A stretch of 15,281 nucleotides of DNA from Burkholderiales bacterium (GTDB taxonomy: Bacteria; Pseudomonadota; Gammaproteobacteria; Burkholderiales; SG8-39), in contig JAQSVY010000022.1 of assembly GCA_029266935.1 (NCBI GenBank), positions 1 through 15,281 on the forward strand, written 5' to 3'. Below the pieces are notes generated by a model that worked only from the letters and a program-made list of their open reading frames with translations, was not told the DNA's origin and ran no database searches. A program made the translations under genes and the position numbers. Shown here piece by piece: positions 1 through 6,894 of the stretch. Each line of letters opens with the position of its first letter. Position 1 is the first letter of the stretch.

Positions 1-1
1 C

Positions 2-238
2 TGCAAGCCGGCGCCTTCGCTCAAGCTCGCGACGAACAGCCGCCTCTACCAGCACATGGAAGAGGACATGGACATCAACTGCGGCACGGTCGTCGACGGC
101 GCCGAGACGGTCGAGCAGGCGGGCGAGCGGATCTTCCGCCTGATCCTCGAAACCGCGTCGGGCAAGCGCTCGAAGTCGGAGCTGCTCGGCTTCGGCGAAG
201 ATGAATTCGCGCCGTGGGTGGTGGGCGCGACGATGTAA
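2..238 (+). CDS. UxaA-family sugar-acid dehydratase, C-terminal part (5' end outside window)
   Basis: Only the last 78 residues are visible, reading in frame from base 2 to TAA at 236-238. The tail carries the pattern C-K-P-A-P-S-x-K-L-A-T-N near its start, followed by M-E-x-D-M-D-I-N-C-G, both typical of the C-terminal domain of altronate/galactarate dehydratases (UxaA/GarD family). Members are metal-dependent enzymes that remove water from sugar acids, for example D-altronate to 2-keto-3-deoxygluconate, in the cytoplasm. The family also includes other hydro-lyases, and the substrate cannot be told from this fragment, so I give no symbol. It ends G-A-T-M-stop, and its stop codon shares a base with the start of the next gene, so the two are probably translationally coupled. 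Confidence 0.85.
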   Translation, partial: CKPAPSLKLATNSRLYQHMEEDMDINCGTVVDGAETVEQAGERIFRLILETASGKRSKSELLGFGEDEFAPWVVGATM

Positions 239-807
239 TGGAGCTGTCCGCCATTGCGGTCGCCGCGGCCCTCGCCTGGGGCGCTGGCCTGCGTGCCTAT
301 GCCGTGATCTTCGCCGTCGGTATCGCTGGCGCCGTCGGGTGGATCGAGCTGCCGGAGCATCTCGAGCTGCTCCAGCGGCCGATCGTGCTCGCTGCGAGCG
401 GCTTCATGACCCTCGTCGAGATCTTCGCCGACAAGGTGCCGTGGCTCGACAGCCTCTGGGACGCGATACACAGCTTCATCCGCATCCCGGCCGGCGCGGC
501 TCTCGCGGCGGCGGTGTTCGGCGACTCCGGGCTGGCCGTCGCCGCGGCCGCCGCGATTCTCGGCGGCACGCTGAGCGCCGCCGTGCATGTCGCGAAGTCC
601 GGGGCCCGCGCCACGATCAACACCTCCCCCGAGCCGCTGTCGAACTGGGGCGCGTCGCTCGCCGAGGATGTCGCGGTGCCCCTCGGTCTGTGGCTTGCGT
701 TTGCGCACCCGCTGGCGTTTCTCGCGTTGCTCGCCGCGTTTCTGCTCGTCGCCGCCTTGCTGGCGAGACTGATCTGGCGCGGGCTCAAGGGCCGCTTTTC
801 CACTTGA
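238..807 (+). CDS. DUF4126 family integral membrane protein
   Basis: This is a 189-residue, very hydrophobic protein of unknown function. I chose ATG 238 because it overlaps the upstream TAA (TAATG), and the residue string from there (M-E-L-S-A-I-A-V-A-A) begins a membrane segment; an in-frame ATG at 214 lies inside the upstream gene. I see about four hydrophobic stretches: residues ~5-33, ~48-65, ~86-122 and ~142-180. The motif G-A-G-L-R-A-Y near residue 15 and the region A-R-A-T-I-N-T-S-P-E-P in the middle loop resemble DUF4126 proteins as I remember them. It sits between a sugar-acid dehydratase gene and rsmE in the same direction, with 18 bp to rsmE. Nothing in the sequence gives a substrate or role, so a transport or membrane-organising job would be a guess. 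Confidence 0.75.
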   Translation: MELSAIAVAAALAWGAGLRAYAVIFAVGIAGAVGWIELPEHLELLQRPIVLAASGFMTLVEIFADKVPWLDSLWDAIHSFIRIPAGAALAAAVFGDSGLAVAAAAAILGGTLSAAVHVAKSGARATINTSPEPLSNWGASLAEDVAVPLGLWLAFAHPLAFLALLAAFLLVAALLARLIWRGLKGRFST

Positions 808-825
808 TCATGCAAAAATCCTGGC

Positions 826-1548
826 ATGCCGCGCTTCTACGTCGACGCCCCGCTGCGCGCGGGCAGCAGCTGCGCGCTCCCCGCGGACAGCGCGCACCAC
901 GCACAGCACGTGCTGCGCCTGCACGGCGGCGACGAGGTCACGCTCTTCAACGGCCGCGGCGGGGAATATGCCGGCCGCATTGCTTCCCTCGACAAGAGGG
1001 AGCTCTTGATCGATGTATTGCAACACCGCGAAGTGGAGCGCGAGGCGCCGCTGCGCATGGTCCTGGTGCAGGGCGTCTCCTCCGGGGAGCGCATGGACTT
1101 CACTATCCGCAAGGCGGTCGAGCTCGGCGTCGCCGAGGTGCGCCCGGTCCTCGCCGCGGCCTCGGTGGCGAGGCCCAAGGGCGAGCGCGCGGCGGCGCGG
1201 CGCGAGCACTGGCAGAAGGTGGCGATCTCCGCGTGCGAGCAGTGCGGCCGCAACCGGATACCGGAGGTTCGAGAGCTCGTCCCGGTACAAGAGGCGTTGA
1301 ACCGCGATGAATCCTGGAAAATACTGCTCTCGCCGCGCGCGGAGCTGCGCTACTCGGAGGCCTGCCGGAAAGTCGAAGCCGCGGTAACGCTGGCCGCCGG
1401 GCCCGAGGCGGGGTTCAATGCCGCCGAGGAGGCGGCGTTTCTGGATGCCGGCTATGTCCCGGCGAAGCTGGGCGCGCGCGTGCTGCGCACCGAGACGGCG
1501 GCGCTTGCCGCCCTCGCGGCGCTCAACGCGCTGCGGGGAGACTTCTAG
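826..1548 (+). CDS. rsmE: 16S rRNA (uracil(1498)-N3)-methyltransferase RsmE
   Basis: This 240-residue protein matches the usual RsmE length (E. coli about 243). RsmE uses S-adenosylmethionine to methylate N3 of U1498 in 16S rRNA of the assembled 30S subunit. The N-terminal PUA-like part opens M-P-R-F-Y-V, with A-H-H-A-Q-H-V-L-R-L near residues 24-33 and F-N-G-R-G-G-E-Y near 44-51. The SPOUT part has K-A-V-E-L-G-V near 93-99, A-C-E-Q-C-G-R-N-R near 132-140, and the C-terminal knot segment L-G-A-R-V-L-R-T-E-T-A. One oddity is that the usual G-P-E-G-G of the knot reads G-P-E-A-G, with Ala at residue 195. The ATG at 826 lies 18 bp after the upstream stop; I see no clear Shine-Dalgarno. The last 26 bp overlap the convergent gene on the minus strand. 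Confidence 0.95.
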   Translation: MPRFYVDAPLRAGSSCALPADSAHHAQHVLRLHGGDEVTLFNGRGGEYAGRIASLDKRELLIDVLQHREVEREAPLRMVLVQGVSSGERMDFTIRKAVELGVAEVRPVLAAASVARPKGERAAARREHWQKVAISACEQCGRNRIPEVRELVPVQEALNRDESWKILLSPRAELRYSEACRKVEAAVTLAAGPEAGFNAAEEAAFLDAGYVPAKLGARVLRTETAALAALAALNALRGDF

Positions 1549-2098
1549 CAAGGAGCTCGGCGAGCGGAGCGTTGCCGTTGTCGCGCGCGATCTCGAGCGC
1601 GCTGCGGCCGTCGGCGTCGCGGCCGGCCAGATTGACGCCGCGCCCGGCGATGAAGAGCTCCACCGCCAGCTCGTCGTTGCGCTTCACCGCATCGAGGAAC
1701 TGCTTTTCGTCGTAGTAGCGCAGGCCCATGGCATTGAGGTCCTGCCTCGCGCGCAGGGGTTCCACCGAGGGCTGGCGCTGCATGTCCTTCCTCCCCAGCG
1801 TCGCGAGGTCGCGCCCGATGGCAGCGACCCTGTCGCGGTTGCGCGAGGACATGTCGAGAGTCATCTCGTCGAACAGGCCCATCACGGCGCGGTTCACTCC
1901 GGCGTTGCGCCCGGCGAGCACCTCGTCGAAGGCACGCAGGCTTTCCTGCGGCGTCTCGGCGTGCGCGGCGATGCGCACCACGCTCTGCACGAGGGTCAGC
2001 ATGTGGCCGAGGAAGCGGTCCTCGTCCTCCGGCGCGGCGGCCGCTGGCAGGGGGGCAGCGACGAGGAAGGCGAGGATAAGCGAGCGCGCGAGTTTCAT
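1523..2098 (-). CDS. exported protein with a C-terminal ankyrin-like repeat segment
   Basis: The product has 191 residues. It starts M-K-L-A-R-S, followed by a hydrophobic core and P-A-A-A-A-P around residues 18-23. This is a good Sec signal peptide, with cleavage likely near residue 20-22, so the protein is probably periplasmic. Residues ~25-115 are charged and look helical, with no family I recognise. Residues ~128-188 look like one to two ankyrin units: a Y-D-E-K-Q-F-L-D-A-V-K-R-N-D helix pair, then G-V-N-L-A-G-R-D-A-D-G-R-S-A-L-E-I-A-R-D-N-G-like text that matches the D-x-x-G-x-x-A-L-x-x-A-x-x-x-G ankyrin pattern. GGAGG lies 5 nt before ATG (minus strand, 2104-2108), supporting the start. 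It is transcribed away from argA across an 80-bp gap, and its 3' end overlaps rsmE by 26 bp. Function is unknown; a protein-binding role is only inference. Confidence 0.8.
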   Translation of the reverse strand: MKLARSLILAFLVAAPLPAAAAPEDEDRFLGHMLTLVQSVVRIAAHAETPQESLRAFDEVLAGRNAGVNRAVMGLFDEMTLDMSSRNRDRVAAIGRDLATLGRKDMQRQPSVEPLRARQDLNAMGLRYYDEKQFLDAVKRNDELAVELFIAGRGVNLAGRDADGRSALEIARDNGNAPLAELLARSLPAAR

Positions 2099-2178
2099 GG
2101 CAGCCTCCGTGCCCGAAAGATTACCCCTTAGAATCGCAAAAAACCACGAGTAAAAACTACAAGCTCCTCACTGCCTGA
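2099..2178. promoter_or_regulatory. 80-bp divergent intergenic region between the ankyrin-type gene and argA
   Basis: This gap must hold the start signals for both neighbours. It is clearly more AT-rich than its surroundings, with A-runs at 2138-2143 and 2152-2156. For argA, TAGAAT at 2129-2134 matches five of six bases of a sigma-70 -10 box and would give a leader of about 38 nt, but no good -35 is visible 16-18 bp upstream. The minus-strand gene has a clear GGAGG at 2104-2108, but I could not settle on a convincing promoter for it. I see no arginine-repressor-type palindrome that I would defend. Confidence 0.35.
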
Positions 2179-3378
2179 ATGGCCGCCGCACCGCAGAATC
2201 CCGAGCTGTTCGTCCGCTGGTTCCGCCAGGCCGCGCCCTATGTGCACGCCTTCCGCGGCCGCACCTTCGTCATCGCCTTCGGCGGCGAGATGTTCGGCGA
2301 ACGCGAGCGCCTGGTGAGCTTCGTGCACGATGTGAACCTGCTCGCGGCGCTCGGCATCCGGCTCGCGCTGGTGCACGGCGCGCGGCCGCAGATCGAGGCC
2401 GAGCTGAAGGCGAAGGGCGTGCGCTCGCGGTACTCGCAGGGCCTGCGCATCACCGACGAGGCGGCGCTCATGGCGGTAAAGCACGCCGCCGGAGTGCTGC
2501 GGGTGGAGCTCGAAGCGCTCTTCTCGCAGGGCCTGCCGGGCTCGCCGATGGCAGGCGCGCGCATCCGCGTCTCCTCGGGCAACTTCATCACCGCGCAGCC
2601 GATCGGCGTGCGCAAAGGCACCGACTTCCAGTTTACCGGCGCGGTGCGCAAGGTCGACGCCGCGGCCATGGAGCGCGAGCTCGACGCCGGCGAGGTGGTG
2701 CTCGTGCCGCACCTGGGCTACTCGCCCACCGGCGAGGTGTTCAACGTCGCGTGGGAGGATGTGGCCGAAAGCGTCGCCGTCGCGCTCAAGGCGGACAAGC
2801 TGCTCCTGTTCACCGACCGGCTGCCCGTCGGCCGCAAGGGCGAGGTGCTCGCCGAGCTCACCGCCGGCGAGGCCGAGGGACTGCTGAAGAAAGGCGGCCT
2901 CTCCGCGCAGACCACCGATGCGCTGGAGCACGCGGCGCGCGCGGTGCGCGCGGGCGTGCGCCGCGCGCACCTCATCACCCGGCGCACCCCAGGGTCGCTG
3001 CTGCTCGAGCTCTTCACACACACCGGCGTCGGCACCATGATCACCGCCGACGCCGTGGAGAAGCTGCGCCCGGCGCGAATCGAGGACGTGCGCGGCATGC
3101 TCGCGCTGATCGAGCCGCTGGAAGCCGACGGCACGCTGGTGAAGAGAAGCCGCGAGCTGCTCGAAGCCGAGATCGGCTACGGCGAGCGGCTGCTCAAGGC
3201 CTGCGAGGAACGCGCGAAAGCCCTGCGGCTGCGGCGGCTTTTCGCCCTCACCACGCACGCGCCGCACTGGTTCCTCGAGCAGGGATTCCGCGCCGCCGAC
3301 GTCGCCGCGCTGCCCTCGCGCCGCCAGGCGCTCTACAACTGGCGGCGCGGCTCGAAGGTGTTCCTCAAGCGAATATAG
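2179..3378 (+). CDS. argA: amino-acid N-acetyltransferase (N-acetylglutamate synthase) with an internal deletion in the GNAT domain
   Basis: ArgA acetylates glutamate with acetyl-CoA, the first step of arginine synthesis. Residues ~1-285 form a full amino-acid-kinase-like domain, the arginine-binding part: F-R-G-R-T-F-V-I-A-F-G-G at ~25-36, V-H-G-A-R-P-Q-I-E near 64-72, and S-G-N-F-I-T-A-Q-P near 134-142. The GNAT domain starts with R-P-A-R-I-E-D-V near 297 and ends with the typical H-W-F-L-E-Q-G-F and L-Y-N-W-R-R-G-S-K-V-F. Between them, E331-I332 is followed directly by G333-Y334-G335-E336-R-L-L. In the E. coli protein about 40 residues lie here, including the strand ending C-x-A-V-H-P-x-Y-R and half of the acetyl-CoA pyrophosphate loop. 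This explains 399 residues against about 440. The frame is kept. A normal synthase activity is doubtful. It is followed by yggX after 18 bp. Confidence 0.9.
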   Translation: MAAAPQNPELFVRWFRQAAPYVHAFRGRTFVIAFGGEMFGERERLVSFVHDVNLLAALGIRLALVHGARPQIEAELKAKGVRSRYSQGLRITDEAALMAVKHAAGVLRVELEALFSQGLPGSPMAGARIRVSSGNFITAQPIGVRKGTDFQFTGAVRKVDAAAMERELDAGEVVLVPHLGYSPTGEVFNVAWEDVAESVAVALKADKLLLFTDRLPVGRKGEVLAELTAGEAEGLLKKGGLSAQTTDALEHAARAVRAGVRRAHLITRRTPGSLLLELFTHTGVGTMITADAVEKLRPARIEDVRGMLALIEPLEADGTLVKRSRELLEAEIGYGERLLKACEERAKALRLRRLFALTTHAPHWFLEQGFRAADVAALPSRRQALYNWRRGSKVFLKRI

Positions 3379-3384
3379 GACCCC

Positions 3385-3390
3385 TATAAT
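3385..3390 (+). promoter_or_regulatory. perfect TATAAT -10 element just before yggX
   Basis: A consensus TATAAT lies at 3385-3390, only 6 nt before the yggX ATG. A transcript started at the usual distance from this box would begin at or next to the A of ATG, so the mRNA would be leaderless or nearly so. The best -35 position (around 3361-3367) matches poorly. The box is striking because the gap is only 18 bp in very GC-rich DNA, but chance cannot be excluded. Confidence 0.4.
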
Positions 3391-3396
3391 TCGCGC

Positions 3397-3669
3397 ATGG
3401 CACGAACCGTGAAATGCGTGAAGCTCGGACGCGAGGCCGAAGGCCTCGATTTCCCGCCCTATCCCGGCGACCTCGGCAAGCGCATCTGGGAGAGCGTCTC
3501 CAAGGAAGCCTGGGGACAGTGGCTCAAGCAGCAGACCATGCTGGTCAACGAGAACCGCCTCAACCTCGCCGACCCGAAAGCGCGCAAGTACCTCATGGAG
3601 CAGACCGAGCGCCACTTCTTCGGCGGCGGCGCCGACTCAGCCTCGGGGTACGTTCCACCTTCGACGTAG
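3397..3669 (+). CDS. yggX: probable Fe(2+)-trafficking / oxidative damage protection protein YggX
   Basis: This is a 90-residue cytoplasmic protein of the usual family length. It starts [11 protein letters not shown], and Cys7 is the conserved cysteine of the family. Further family text follows: L-D-F-P-P-Y-P-G near 17-24, G-K-R-I-W near 27-31, [19 protein letters not shown] near 39-57, and [10 protein letters not shown] near 60-69. YggX proteins help protect iron-sulfur enzymes from oxidative damage and are thought to handle labile Fe(II). It lies 18 bp after argA, an order common in Betaproteobacteria, and may have its own promoter (TATAAT at 3385). The next gene starts 2 nt after its TAG stop, which suggests joint translation. 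Confidence 0.95.
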   Translation: MARTVKCVKLGREAEGLDFPPYPGDLGKRIWESVSKEAWGQWLKQQTMLVNENRLNLADPKARKYLMEQTERHFFGGGADSASGYVPPST

Positions 3670-3671
3670 CG

Positions 3672-5090
3672 GTGAAGATCTCGCAGTTCTGGGACGAGGA
3701 GATCGTCCCCGCCCTCATCGAGTACATCCGCATCCCGGCGAAGTCGCCGCACTTCGACAGCGACTGGCAGAGAAACGGCCACATCGAGGCGGCGGTGCAG
3801 CTCGCAGCGCGCTGGTGCAAAGCGCATCCGCTGCAAGGCATGAGCCTCGAGGTCGTGCGACTGGAGGGCAGGACGCCGCTTCTCCTGGTTCAAATAGAAC
3901 CGAGCAGGAAAGAATCGAACGGCACAGTCCTCTTGTACGGCCACCTGGACAAGCAACCAGAGATGAGCGGCTGGCGCGAAGCCCTGGGGCCGTGGACGCC
4001 GGTCATCGAGAAGGGCCGCCTTTATGGCCGCGGCGGTGCCGACGACGGCTACGCGGTGTTCGCGGCGTTCGGCGCGCTGCGCGCCCTGCAGGAGCAGAAG
4101 CGCCCGCACGCGCGCTGCGTGATGCTCATCGAGTGCTGCGAAGAGAGCGGCAGCTACGATCTTCCCGCGTACCTCGAGGCGCTTTCTCCGAGGATCGGCA
4201 AGCCGGATCTGGTGATCGGCCTCGATTCGGGCTGCGGCAACTACGAGCAGCTCTGGGGCACCACGTCGCTGCGCGGGCTGGTGAATGGCGTGCTGAGCAT
4301 CGAGGTGCTCACCGAAGGCGTGCATTCCGGCGACGCGAGCGGCGTGGTGGCATCGAGCTTCCGCATCGCCCGCGCCCTGCTCGACCGGCTCGACGACTCG
4401 CGTACGGGAATGGTCAAGGACAAGGCGCTGCATGCCGCCATCCCGGCCGAGCGCGTGGCGCAGGCGAAGCTCGCCGCCGAGGTGCTGGGCGAGCAGGCCT
4501 GGCGCAAGTTTCCCTTCGTGCCGGGGATGCAGCCGATGCTTGGCGAGGCTGCCGAGCTGGTGCTCAACCGCAGCTGGCGCCCGATGCTCGCAGTCACTGG
4601 CGCCGAAGGGCTGCCGCCGCGGGCCAATGCCGGGAACGTGCTGCGGCCGAAGACCGAGCTCCTGCTCTCGCTGCGGATTCCGCCCCCGGTCGATGCGCAG
4701 GCGGCGGCGCAGCGCGTGAAGCAGATCCTCGAGGCCGACCCGCCCTACGGAGCGCGGGTGCGCTTCGAGGCCGGGCAGGCGGCCACCGGCTGGCACGCGC
4801 CGCAGACAGTGCCATGGCTGCAGCAAGCATTGGGTGCTGCCTCGAGGAAGCATTTTGGCAAAGACGTCATGTGGATGGGCGAAGGCGGCACGATCCCGTT
4901 CATGGCAATGCTCGGCGCGAAGTTCCCGCAGGCGCAGTTCTTCATCACCGGCGTGCTCGGGCCGCACTCCAACGCCCATGGTCCGAACGAATTCCTCGAT
5001 CTCGGTTACGCCGTCAAGCTCACCGCCTGCGTCGCCGACGTCATCGCCGCGCATGCCGCGCAGGCAGGCGCCGGCGCACTACGGCGCTGA
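3672..5090 (+). CDS. M20 family metallopeptidase (dipeptidase-like)
   Basis: This 472-residue two-zinc hydrolase matches the ArgE/DapE/ACY1/CPG2/carnosinase group. The start is GTG 3672 (V-K-I-S-Q-F-W-D), 2 nt after the yggX stop; reading farther up only re-enters yggX in another frame, and the next Met is about 56 codons in. All expected metal and catalytic residues are present: G-H91-L-D93 (zinc His and helper Asp), G-A-D124-D (bridging Asp), C-C-E157-E158-S-G (base and ligand), G-L-D185-S-G, and N-A-H436-G-P-N-E (last ligand). The lid/dimer domain has G-V-H-S-G-D-A-S-G near 217-225. Length and the Y-G-H-L-D-K-Q-P-E text fit the dipeptidase side of the family rather than ArgE or DapE. The exact substrate cannot be read. 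The last 50 bp overlap the convergent MFS gene. Confidence 0.88.
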   Translation: MKISQFWDEEIVPALIEYIRIPAKSPHFDSDWQRNGHIEAAVQLAARWCKAHPLQGMSLEVVRLEGRTPLLLVQIEPSRKESNGTVLLYGHLDKQPEMSGWREALGPWTPVIEKGRLYGRGGADDGYAVFAAFGALRALQEQKRPHARCVMLIECCEESGSYDLPAYLEALSPRIGKPDLVIGLDSGCGNYEQLWGTTSLRGLVNGVLSIEVLTEGVHSGDASGVVASSFRIARALLDRLDDSRTGMVKDKALHAAIPAERVAQAKLAAEVLGEQAWRKFPFVPGMQPMLGEAAELVLNRSWRPMLAVTGAEGLPPRANAGNVLRPKTELLLSLRIPPPVDAQAAAQRVKQILEADPPYGARVRFEAGQAATGWHAPQTVPWLQQALGAASRKHFGKDVMWMGEGGTIPFMAMLGAKFPQAQFFITGVLGPHSNAHGPNEFLDLGYAVKLTACVADVIAAHAAQAGAGALRR

Positions 5091-6210
5091 GGATAGCGAG
5101 GCCGACCGCCGCCGCGGCGAACACCGGAGCAAGGCCGATCGCATCGATCGCCTGCGCCGCAAGCCACACGCCGCTCGCCCCACCGAGGAAGAGCGCGGCG
5201 GCGAAAAGCGCCACGGCCGAGCCGCGTTCCTCGGGCGCCACCTGGGTGGCATGCGTCTGCAGCGTCGTGTGCATCATGTAGAAGCCCACGCCCACGACGG
5301 CGATGCACAACGTCGACGACGCCGTCCAGGGCGAGACAGCGAGCCCGCCGAAGCCGAGCGCGAGTGCCGCGCCGCCGACGCCGACGAGGCCGCGCTCACC
5401 GAGCGCGGCGACGGCGCGCCGTGCCACCGCCGCATAGAGCAGCCCGCCGCCGGCGTACGCCGCTACCAGCGTGCCGGCCAGCCCCGGGCCGACGTGATGG
5501 CGCTGCTGCAAGTAGACGGCAACGAAGGCGAATGCCCCGGACATGAGCAGGCCCTCGGCGAGCACCGTGGCGAGCAGCCGGCGCACGGGCGGCTCGGCGA
5601 GCAGGCGCGGCAGGCGCACGATCCCACGGACGAATGGCCGCGCGGCAGTGCCCTGCGTCGCGAGCGGGTTACGCGCGAGCTCGAACGCGAGCGCGGCGCA
5701 GATGAGGATGAACAGCACGGCGAAGGCCACGAAGATCGCCCGCCAGCCGAAGATCTCGCCCATCCACCCGGCGAGCGCGGTGCCGAAGGCGAGGCCGAGC
5801 ATCTGCCCGATGAGGAAGCGCGCCAGCACCGCCTGGCGCCGCTCATACGCGAAGCTGTCGCCGATCCAAGCGAGCGCCAGCGGGATCAGCGCGCCGATCG
5901 TCGCGCCGGAGGCGAAGCGGGCCGCGACCAGCGCCTCGAGGCTGGGCGCCAGCGCGCAAGCCGCCGAGCCAAAGGCCGATAAGAGCGAAGCCCCGGCGAT
6001 CGTGCGCACGCGGCCGAAGCGGTCGCCGAGCGGTCCGTACACAACCTGCAGCAGGCCGTAGGACAGCACGAATGCGGTGATGGCCGCCGAAGCCGAGCCG
6101 GCGGTGGTGACGAACTCCGCCGCTATCAGCGGCAGCAGCGGATCGGTCGCGCGCAAGCTGGCCGCGCTGGCGAAGGCCGCCATCGACAGCAGCAGGACGT
6201 CGCGGCGCAA
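5041..6210 (-). CDS. MFS transporter
   Basis: This 389-residue membrane protein has about 12 predicted hydrophobic spans. The major-facilitator signature between spans 2 and 3 is clear: Y-G-P-L-G-D-R-F-G-R-V-R near residues 56-67. The N terminus (A-A-F-A-S-A-A-S-L-R-A-T-D-P-L-L-P) and the H-T-T-L-Q-T-H-A-T-Q region resemble drug or arabinose-efflux-type MFS carriers, but the substrate cannot be told. I take TTG at 6208-6210 as start because it touches the rpiA stop codon (TAG-TTG) and adds residues these proteins usually have; ATG at 6181-6183, nine codons in, is the alternative. It is the last gene of the minus-strand aceE-aceF-lpdA-rpiA run. Its 3' 50 bp are also coding for the M20 peptidase on the other strand, leaving no room for a terminator between them. 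Confidence 0.85.
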   Translation of the reverse strand: MRRDVLLLSMAAFASAASLRATDPLLPLIAAEFVTTAGSASAAITAFVLSYGLLQVVYGPLGDRFGRVRTIAGASLLSAFGSAACALAPSLEALVAARFASGATIGALIPLALAWIGDSFAYERRQAVLARFLIGQMLGLAFGTALAGWMGEIFGWRAIFVAFAVLFILICAALAFELARNPLATQGTAARPFVRGIVRLPRLLAEPPVRRLLATVLAEGLLMSGAFAFVAVYLQQRHHVGPGLAGTLVAAYAGGGLLYAAVARRAVAALGERGLVGVGGAALALGFGGLAVSPWTASSTLCIAVVGVGFYMMHTTLQTHATQVAPEERGSAVALFAAALFLGGASGVWLAAQAIDAIGLAPVFAAAAVGLAILSAVVRRRLPARHARR

Positions 6211-6879
6211 CTAAGCGGTCTTCTTCTTGAGCGTCCTTACCCCGGCGGCTTCCGCGAGGAGGAGGACGTCCGCCGGGCGTCGCGCGAAGATGCCGTTGGT
6301 CACGACGCCGGCGATGCCGTCCAGGTCCGCCTCCATCGCCGGCGGATCGAGCAGCACCAGCCCGCGGCAGTCGAGCACCAGGTTGCCGTTGTCGGTCTTG
6401 AAGTTCGCGCGCAGCTCGGGCTGGGCGCCGCGTTTGAGCATCTCGCGCCCGACGTAGCTGCGTGCCATCGGGATCACCTCGACCGGCAGCGGGAACTTGC
6501 CGAGCACCGGCACCAGCTTCGAGGCGTCGCAGATGCAGACGAACTTCTTCGCCACCGCGGCGGTGATCTTCTCGCGCGTCAGCGCCCCGCCCCCGCCCTT
6601 GATCATCTGCAGGTGCTCGGTGACTTCATCGGCGCCGTCGACGTACACCGGCAGCTCGTTGACGCTGTTCAGGTCGAAGACGCGGATGCCGTGCTTCTTC
6701 AGCCGCTCGGCGCTCGCTTCCGAGGCAGCCACGGCGCCCTCGATGCGGCCCTTGACGCTCGCGAGCGCGTCGATGAAAAAGTTGACCGTCGAGCCCGAGC
6801 CGACGCCGACCACCGCGTCCTCGACGACGTGCTTCAGCGCCTCTTGGGCGACGCGTTGTTTCAGGTCATCTTGCGTCAT
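6211..6879 (-). CDS. rpiA: ribose-5-phosphate isomerase A
   Basis: RpiA interconverts ribose 5-phosphate and ribulose 5-phosphate in the non-oxidative pentose phosphate pathway. The product has 222 residues, the normal length (E. coli 219). It shows the phosphate-loop G-V-G-S-G-S-T (25-31), D81-G-A-D84-E, and K94-G-G-G-G-A-L-T-R-E103-K, where Glu103 corresponds to the catalytic base of the E. coli enzyme. The segments [13 protein letters not shown] and T-D-N-G-N complete the family pattern. I start at ATG 6877-6879, which has AAGG 5 nt upstream; a TTG codon directly before it is the other option. The gene begins 15 nt after lpdA stops and ends against the MFS start. No deletion or missing residue is seen. 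Confidence 0.95.
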   Translation of the reverse strand: MTQDDLKQRVAQEALKHVVEDAVVGVGSGSTVNFFIDALASVKGRIEGAVAASEASAERLKKHGIRVFDLNSVNELPVYVDGADEVTEHLQMIKGGGGALTREKITAAVAKKFVCICDASKLVPVLGKFPLPVEVIPMARSYVGREMLKRGAQPELRANFKTDNGNLVLDCRGLVLLDPPAMEADLDGIAGVVTNGIFARRPADVLLLAEAAGVRTLKKKTA

Positions 6880-6894
6880 CAAGACCTTGTTGAA

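Noticed and set aside
1418..2131. 237-codon plus-strand frame across the rsmE end and the ankyrin-type gene
   Set aside because: It lies antisense to a gene with a signal peptide, a Shine-Dalgarno and an ankyrin pattern; its own product shows no motif.
2135..2160. A-rich stretch as a possible terminator
   Set aside because: There is no stable GC-rich stem before it on either strand, and its position between divergent starts suits a promoter region better.
2128..3615. 495-codon minus-strand frame opposite argA and yggX
   Set aside because: It is antisense to two clearly conserved genes, and its product is rich in Arg, His, Gly and Leu with no recognisable motif. Long antisense frames are expected in GC-rich coding DNA.
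3414..3671. Extension of the M20 peptidase upstream to 3414
   Set aside because: That segment overlaps yggX in another frame and gives Arg-rich text unlike M20 N termini. GTG 3672, two bases after the yggX stop, starts at the family-like sequence.
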